DNA from: UBA3263 sp964554665
Lineage (GTDB): Bacteria > Bacteroidota > Bacteroidia > Bacteroidales > Muribaculaceae
Direction of reading: 5' to 3'
Length of the DNA: 64,000 nt
Assembly (NCBI GenBank): GCA_964554665.1
Contig: CAZKPP010000003.1
Span: 15,772 to 79,771, forward strand
The position numbers were made by a program, and so were the translations under genes. The notes beneath the pieces were generated by a model. That model ran no database searches and was not told the origin of the DNA. It worked only from the letters and a program-made list of their open reading frames with translations. Shown piece by piece: positions 61,221-64,000 of the stretch (position 1 is the stretch's first letter; each line of letters begins with the position of its first letter).

Positions 61221-61254
61221 CAGCCCCTTTTTGCGTAAGTGCAAAAAGGGGCTG
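61221..61254 (+). terminator. Hairpin after gdhA
   Basis: A perfect 14-bp stem (61221-61234 with 61241-61254) with a 6-base loop, 22 bases after the gdhA stop. No T-run follows (CTTCAG), but five Ts lie in the left arm, so on the opposite strand the A/T order is also compatible with a terminator. Confidence 0.7.
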
Positions 61255-61283
61255 CTTCAGTGATCAATTATATATAAAATGTT

Positions 61284-61314
61284 TTTGTACTTTAATAAAA
61301 AATCTTTAACTTTG
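61284..61314 (+). promoter_or_regulatory. Complete promoter in front of the structured RNA
   Basis: TTTG (61284-61287), a 19-base spacer and TAACTTTG (61307-61314) followed by C. The predicted first base is about 61318. No open reading frame starts nearby in this direction. Confidence 0.75.
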
Positions 61315-61317
61315 CAG

Positions 61318-61635
61318 CGCAGACCGTTTAGCAGAAGCCCGGTCAAGGGTTATGCGGGCGGGATGCAAAGACATAGTATAATGCGTTTACTCGACGCTAA
61401 TTCTTGACTTTCCGAAATCTGGTAAATTTCATTCACTGTCAGGGATGTAGCTAACGGTAGATGCCAATGTGGATGTGTTTATTCCTCCAATTGCCGGCGC
61501 GAAAGCGTAGGCGGTTTGTGGATTACGCATAATCTGCGTGAGGCTTCTGCAAGTTAGTTCGTTCAGCAGTGAAGGGCGATACCAGAGCCTCGGAAAGTGG
61601 AACGAGCTACAAGTAAGGTCCTTACGCATTTTTTT
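61318..61635 (+). ncRNA. Candidate structured noncoding RNA of about 318 nt, class unknown
   Basis: This segment has no convincing open reading frame, a complete promoter in front and a hairpin plus seven Ts behind. Its GC is far above that of the AT-rich genes that follow. Long-range complementarity is extensive: GCAGAAGCC (61331-61339) with 61542-61550; ACTTTCCGA plus TCTGG (61407-61422) with 61582-61598; TAGTTCGTTC (61555-61564) with 61600-61609 (one G-U); and AATGCGT (61380-61386) with 61624-61630. Local hairpins include GACCG/CGGTC (61322-61344) and ACGCA/TGCGT (61525-61539). Several helices cross one another, implying pseudoknots or alternative folds. It lacks the known signatures of tmRNA, RNase P RNA, SRP RNA and group I or II introns. 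Its role is unknown. Confidence 0.6.
61613..61635 (+). terminator. Intrinsic terminator of the candidate RNA
   Basis: GTAAG (61613-61617), a 3-base loop, CTTAC (61621-61625), then GCA and seven Ts (61629-61635). The stem is short, but it sits exactly where the complementary segments end. Confidence 0.6.
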
Positions 61636-61682
61636 ATATCCTTACTATTGAAAGGGCCAATGGTAAAAATGGCTAAATTTTG

Positions 61683-62390
61683 ATGAGTGATAATCTTTTT
61701 TATTTAGAAGATACTTTGTCGGATTACCAAATTCGACAGTATTTATCTTTGGATAATTTTATTACCCAGCTATCTAGGCAAGAATATTACATTAGTAGAA
61801 AATGCGAATTTGAGGATGCCAATGAAGCACATCTGCCATTATCTTTAAGTTTTATGCCAACGTTGGCCGGAGCCCAAATGGATGCAAAAATGTTAGAATC
61901 TATTAAAAATTATGATCTCAAGGTTACAGAATATTATAACATGTCAAAAGGCTTTGTATCTTGTTGGAATAATAGAGGGATAGAAGATTATTTGATGTGG
62001 AAAAATTATGCTACTTCAGTTGGAGTTTGTATTGTGTCTACAATTCATCATTTCATTGCTTCATTTAAGACCATTGAATTTAGTAAATATGATGTTTTCG
62101 CTGCTGAAGTAAGATATCGAAACTTTCAAAGAGATGATTCACCGATAGACATGGTGTTTACAAAGAGTGAACATTTTAGCGGCGAATCAGAGTTTAGATT
62201 CTTCTTTGTTCCCAAGGTTGATAATTCACCAAATACGAAATATATAAATCTTAAATATGATAGTAATGTAATGGTAGATTATGTGATTCTTTCGCCATTT
62301 ATCAAAAAAGACACGTCTCGTGCTATAATTGATATGTTAAAAAGTAAATTCGATATAAAAGCGTACCAATCAAGTATTAGAATTAAATAA
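61683..62390 (+). CDS. DUF2971-like protein in an AT-rich islet
   Basis: A 235-residue soluble protein with the sequence logic of DUF2971: an N-terminal YLSLDNFITQL and FEDANEA segment, then GFVSCWNNRGIEDYLMWKNYATSVGVCIVS (about 90-119, with the conserved Ser-Cys-Trp and Met-Trp-Lys-x-Tyr), and a C-terminal FSGESEFRFFF (acidic Glu-x-Glu-x-Arg). The biochemical role of the family is unknown, although members often occur in variable genomic islands. The gene is much richer in AT than its neighbours on the left, suggesting recent acquisition. An in-frame TTG precedes the ATG. A TAAATTTTG sequence directly abuts the ATG, one base longer than the -7 consensus. The protease gene follows after 17 bases. 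Confidence 0.7.
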   Translation: MSDNLFYLEDTLSDYQIRQYLSLDNFITQLSRQEYYISRKCEFEDANEAHLPLSLSFMPTLAGAQMDAKMLESIKNYDLKVTEYYNMSKGFVSCWNNRGIEDYLMWKNYATSVGVCIVSTIHHFIASFKTIEFSKYDVFAAEVRYRNFQRDDSPIDMVFTKSEHFSGESEFRFFFVPKVDNSPNTKYINLKYDSNVMVDYVILSPFIKKDTSRAIIDMLKSKFDIKAYQSSIRIK

Positions 62391-62407
62391 ATATTGGTAA
62401 AATTGTT

Positions 62408-63862
62408 ATGAAACGAATAATTCTATTCACTTTTATTTTATGCGTTGGAACAGCATATCCATTTGCCCAAATATTTAATGGTTACAAATATATTAGGTTT
62501 GAAGTTAATCAGAATCCATATGATATTGAGCGCTCGTTATATGATGCCTTTAATGAGATGGGATTTAACATCGTTTCAAACACCCAATATGCTAAAATGG
62601 ATGATAAGGCAAAAGCACTGACTTTATTAGTAGATTATAATTACTGGTCCGGTCCAGCTTCAACTGCGGTTGAACTGGTAATAGATAATCGGATGGATGT
62701 TGTATGGTCATCCTTGAGATATGGGAAAGGGTATTCAACAAAATCCAAGCTTAAGGATGCTACAAAGCAAATTATTAATAGTTTAAAAAGTCAAGGTTAC
62801 AAGTATATTCCGAACCTACTAAATCAAAGATTACCTCCATTTATATTCAAAGGAGAGTATGAAATTAAGGAAGGTTTACGTCTTGGCTCTACATCTCCGC
62901 TAGAAGGAATATATATGTTATATTATGATAAATATAGCATTAAAATTGCCATTCTTAAAGATAAAGATATATTTAAAGGTATAGTCTTAGATTCTAATTA
63001 TAAAGAATTTCCTAAAGGAAGAATTAAGATTATACTCAAAGAAGTTAACGATAATGAATATATATGTACGAAAGGGGCTCATTTCTTGTCTTCATTCAAT
63101 ATGGTAGTTAAACGGGGAGCTAATAATACGCTCGAAGACTATTATAATGATAATACAACCCCACTGTATAAGTTTGTTAAGGTATTCCCCTATTCTACAT
63201 GCGAGGTTCGTCAACCAACGAAACCTCAGAATCAATGTAAAGCTACAGGAAGTGGTGTGTTTATTTATGATAATTATATTGTTACTAATTACCATGTTAT
63301 CAAAGATGCAAAAAGAATAGAGGCGGTCGTTAATATAAATGGTGTGGCGGAAACGTTTAATGCGCGTGTGTTGTGCACTGATAAAACTAATGATCTTGCG
63401 ATTGTGTGTATACAGGATGATAAATTTAAAAGAGAAGGAATTGTCCCATTTAAGATTCTCCCGAATACGATAGATGTAGGCACCTCAGTATTTACTATGG
63501 GGTTTCCATTAAGCACAGTCTTAGGTGAAGAGGTGAAAATTACGGATGGAATCATTAGTTCTAAAACCGGTTATGAAGGCGATGTTGTGACATACCAAAT
63601 CTCTGCTCCGATACAACCCGGTAATTCGGGCGGTCCATTATTTGATAAAAGCGGAAATCTTGTTGGCATAACAAGTGCTGGTTTAGATAAAAGTTTGGCT
63701 GAGAATGTTGGGTATGCTATAAAAACGCCGTATGTGTTAAACTTAATTGATTCTGCACCAATTACGATACCAGTACCTAAGGGTAAGGTTGTGGCAAATA
63801 AAGATTTGCCCGATTTAATTAAAGATCTTAAACCATATGTCGTTTACATTAAGATTTACTAA
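62408..63862 (+). CDS. Secreted trypsin-fold serine protease with unknown N-terminal domain
   Basis: A 484-residue protein with a signal peptide (MKRIILFTFILCVGTAYPFAQ), so it acts outside the cytoplasm. Residues 22-265 form a domain I do not recognise, with an amphipathic helix-strand start (YIRFEVNQNPYDIERSLYDAF) and a lipocalin-like strand-rich middle. Residues 275-450 are a chymotrypsin-fold protease with an intact triad: His296 in TNYHVI, Asp329 in TNDLAIV and Ser407 in PGNSGGPLF. The C-terminus has no PDZ domain, unlike DegP/HtrA. Codon and base use are AT-rich like the upstream DUF2971 gene, with which it is probably co-transcribed. The function is open; cleavage of envelope or exported proteins is expected. 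Confidence 0.8.
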   Translation: MKRIILFTFILCVGTAYPFAQIFNGYKYIRFEVNQNPYDIERSLYDAFNEMGFNIVSNTQYAKMDDKAKALTLLVDYNYWSGPASTAVELVIDNRMDVVWSSLRYGKGYSTKSKLKDATKQIINSLKSQGYKYIPNLLNQRLPPFIFKGEYEIKEGLRLGSTSPLEGIYMLYYDKYSIKIAILKDKDIFKGIVLDSNYKEFPKGRIKIILKEVNDNEYICTKGAHFLSSFNMVVKRGANNTLEDYYNDNTTPLYKFVKVFPYSTCEVRQPTKPQNQCKATGSGVFIYDNYIVTNYHVIKDAKRIEAVVNINGVAETFNARVLCTDKTNDLAIVCIQDDKFKREGIVPFKILPNTIDVGTSVFTMGFPLSTVLGEEVKITDGIISSKTGYEGDVVTYQISAPIQPGNSGGPLFDKSGNLVGITSAGLDKSLAENVGYAIKTPYVLNLIDSAPITIPVPKGKVVANKDLPDLIKDLKPYVVYIKIY

Positions 63863-63953
63863 AAAACTGAATTGTTGAAGTCCTCAAATCTACAATCATA
63901 TGTAATTGTGATATATTCAATGTAAAGTTTTTTTGCAAAAAAGTTGCGAAAAA

Positions 63954-63985
63954 CTTGCACAATTCAAAAACTCTCGCTAACTTTG
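63954..63985 (+). promoter_or_regulatory. Promoter at the right edge, same initial region as the candidate RNA
   Basis: CTTG (63954-63957), a 20-base spacer and TAACTTTG (63978-63985) followed by CAGCGCA. The 15 bases starting at 63978 are identical to those at 61307. The transcript lies beyond the window. Bases 63863-63953 hold no gene I can see. Confidence 0.6.
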
Positions 63986-64000
63986 CAGCGCAAAACCGAG

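Noticed and set aside
61494..61520. A stretch resembling a 16S rRNA segment (GCGTAGGCGGTTTGT) inside the RNA candidate
   Set aside because: The match is only about 15 bases, the flanks do not continue the rRNA, and the sequence forms part of a local GNRA-type hairpin.
61318..61635. tmRNA, RNase P RNA, SRP RNA, group I or group II intron for the RNA candidate
   Set aside because: None of their invariant core sequences is present (no tRNA-like 3' end or tag frame, no P4 signature, no SRP Alu/S-domain GGTCAGG-type core, no intron core or domain V), and promoter plus terminator argue against an intron.
61284..63862. A retron or other defence system made of RNA plus effector genes
   Set aside because: No reverse transcriptase gene is present, and the protease has an export signal, which does not fit a cytoplasmic effector. 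Left as an open islet instead.

Overview
The window reads as chromosomal DNA of a member of the Bacteroidales. The evidence is an abundance of Bacteroidota-type promoters (TAnnTTTG at -7, TTTG at -33), an absence of obvious Shine-Dalgarno sequences, a type IX secretion sortase (PorU) and plug-type protein, several signal-peptide-bearing outer-membrane barrels, and class-typical enzymes. A Muribaculaceae-like gut species is my guess from composition and gene style; the sequence alone does not prove it. Genes are packed tightly and nearly all are ordinary chromosomal genes of moderately high GC, except for one AT-rich islet at the right end.

Layout. 1-2.7 kb: the end of a glutaminase, an MFS carrier and a type I asparaginase (amide catabolism), convergent across a strong terminator with a class I fumarase and an outer-membrane barrel gene (2.7-5.1 kb, minus). 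5.2-7.0 kb: an Uup-like ABC-F ATPase. 7.0-13.8 kb (minus): a divergent FAH-like gene, porU, a BamA/TamA-like barrel and an EptA-type phosphoethanolamine transferase. 13.8-14.8 kb (minus): a membrane acyltransferase, divergent from gyrB and rnr (14.9-19.2 kb). 19.1-19.4 kb: a small unknown gene. 19.5-22.6 kb: a lipoprotein and a DUF5723-type barrel. 22.7-30.7 kb: a six-gene run of TPR protein, barrel, upp, mutarotase, FucP-type symporter and a nucleotidyltransferase/GHMP-kinase-like fusion. 30.7-39.7 kb (minus): carA, carB, a Na+-dependent transporter, htpG and a PBP4-type dacB. 39.8 kb: flavodoxin. 40.3-46.9 kb (minus): an M3 peptidase, sbcD and sbcC. 47.1 kb: a pRiA4b ORF-3-like gene. 47.6-50.8 kb (minus): DUF805, ung, a C_GCAxxG_C_C protein, a T9SS plug-type DUF5103 protein and a DUF3109 protein, all overlapping. 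50.9-53.7 kb: two FdtA-like cupins, an FdtB-like aminotransferase and a CaCA exchanger, all overlapping. 53.8-57.6 kb: gyrA and a TPR protein. 57.7-59.8 kb: a COG0523 metallochaperone GTPase and an LD-carboxypeptidase. 59.9-61.2 kb: glutamate dehydrogenase.

The most unusual stretch is 61.2-64.0 kb. Between gdhA and the AT-rich islet lies a segment with no gene that has a full promoter, several long-range complementary segments that imply pseudoknots, and a hairpin followed by seven Ts. It looks like an independent structured RNA of about 318 nt that I cannot assign to a known class. Downstream are a DUF2971-like gene and a secreted trypsin-fold protease of much lower GC than the rest, then a second promoter whose -7/start region is identical over 15 bases to that of the RNA. 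No tRNA, rRNA, insertion sequence or CRISPR array was seen.
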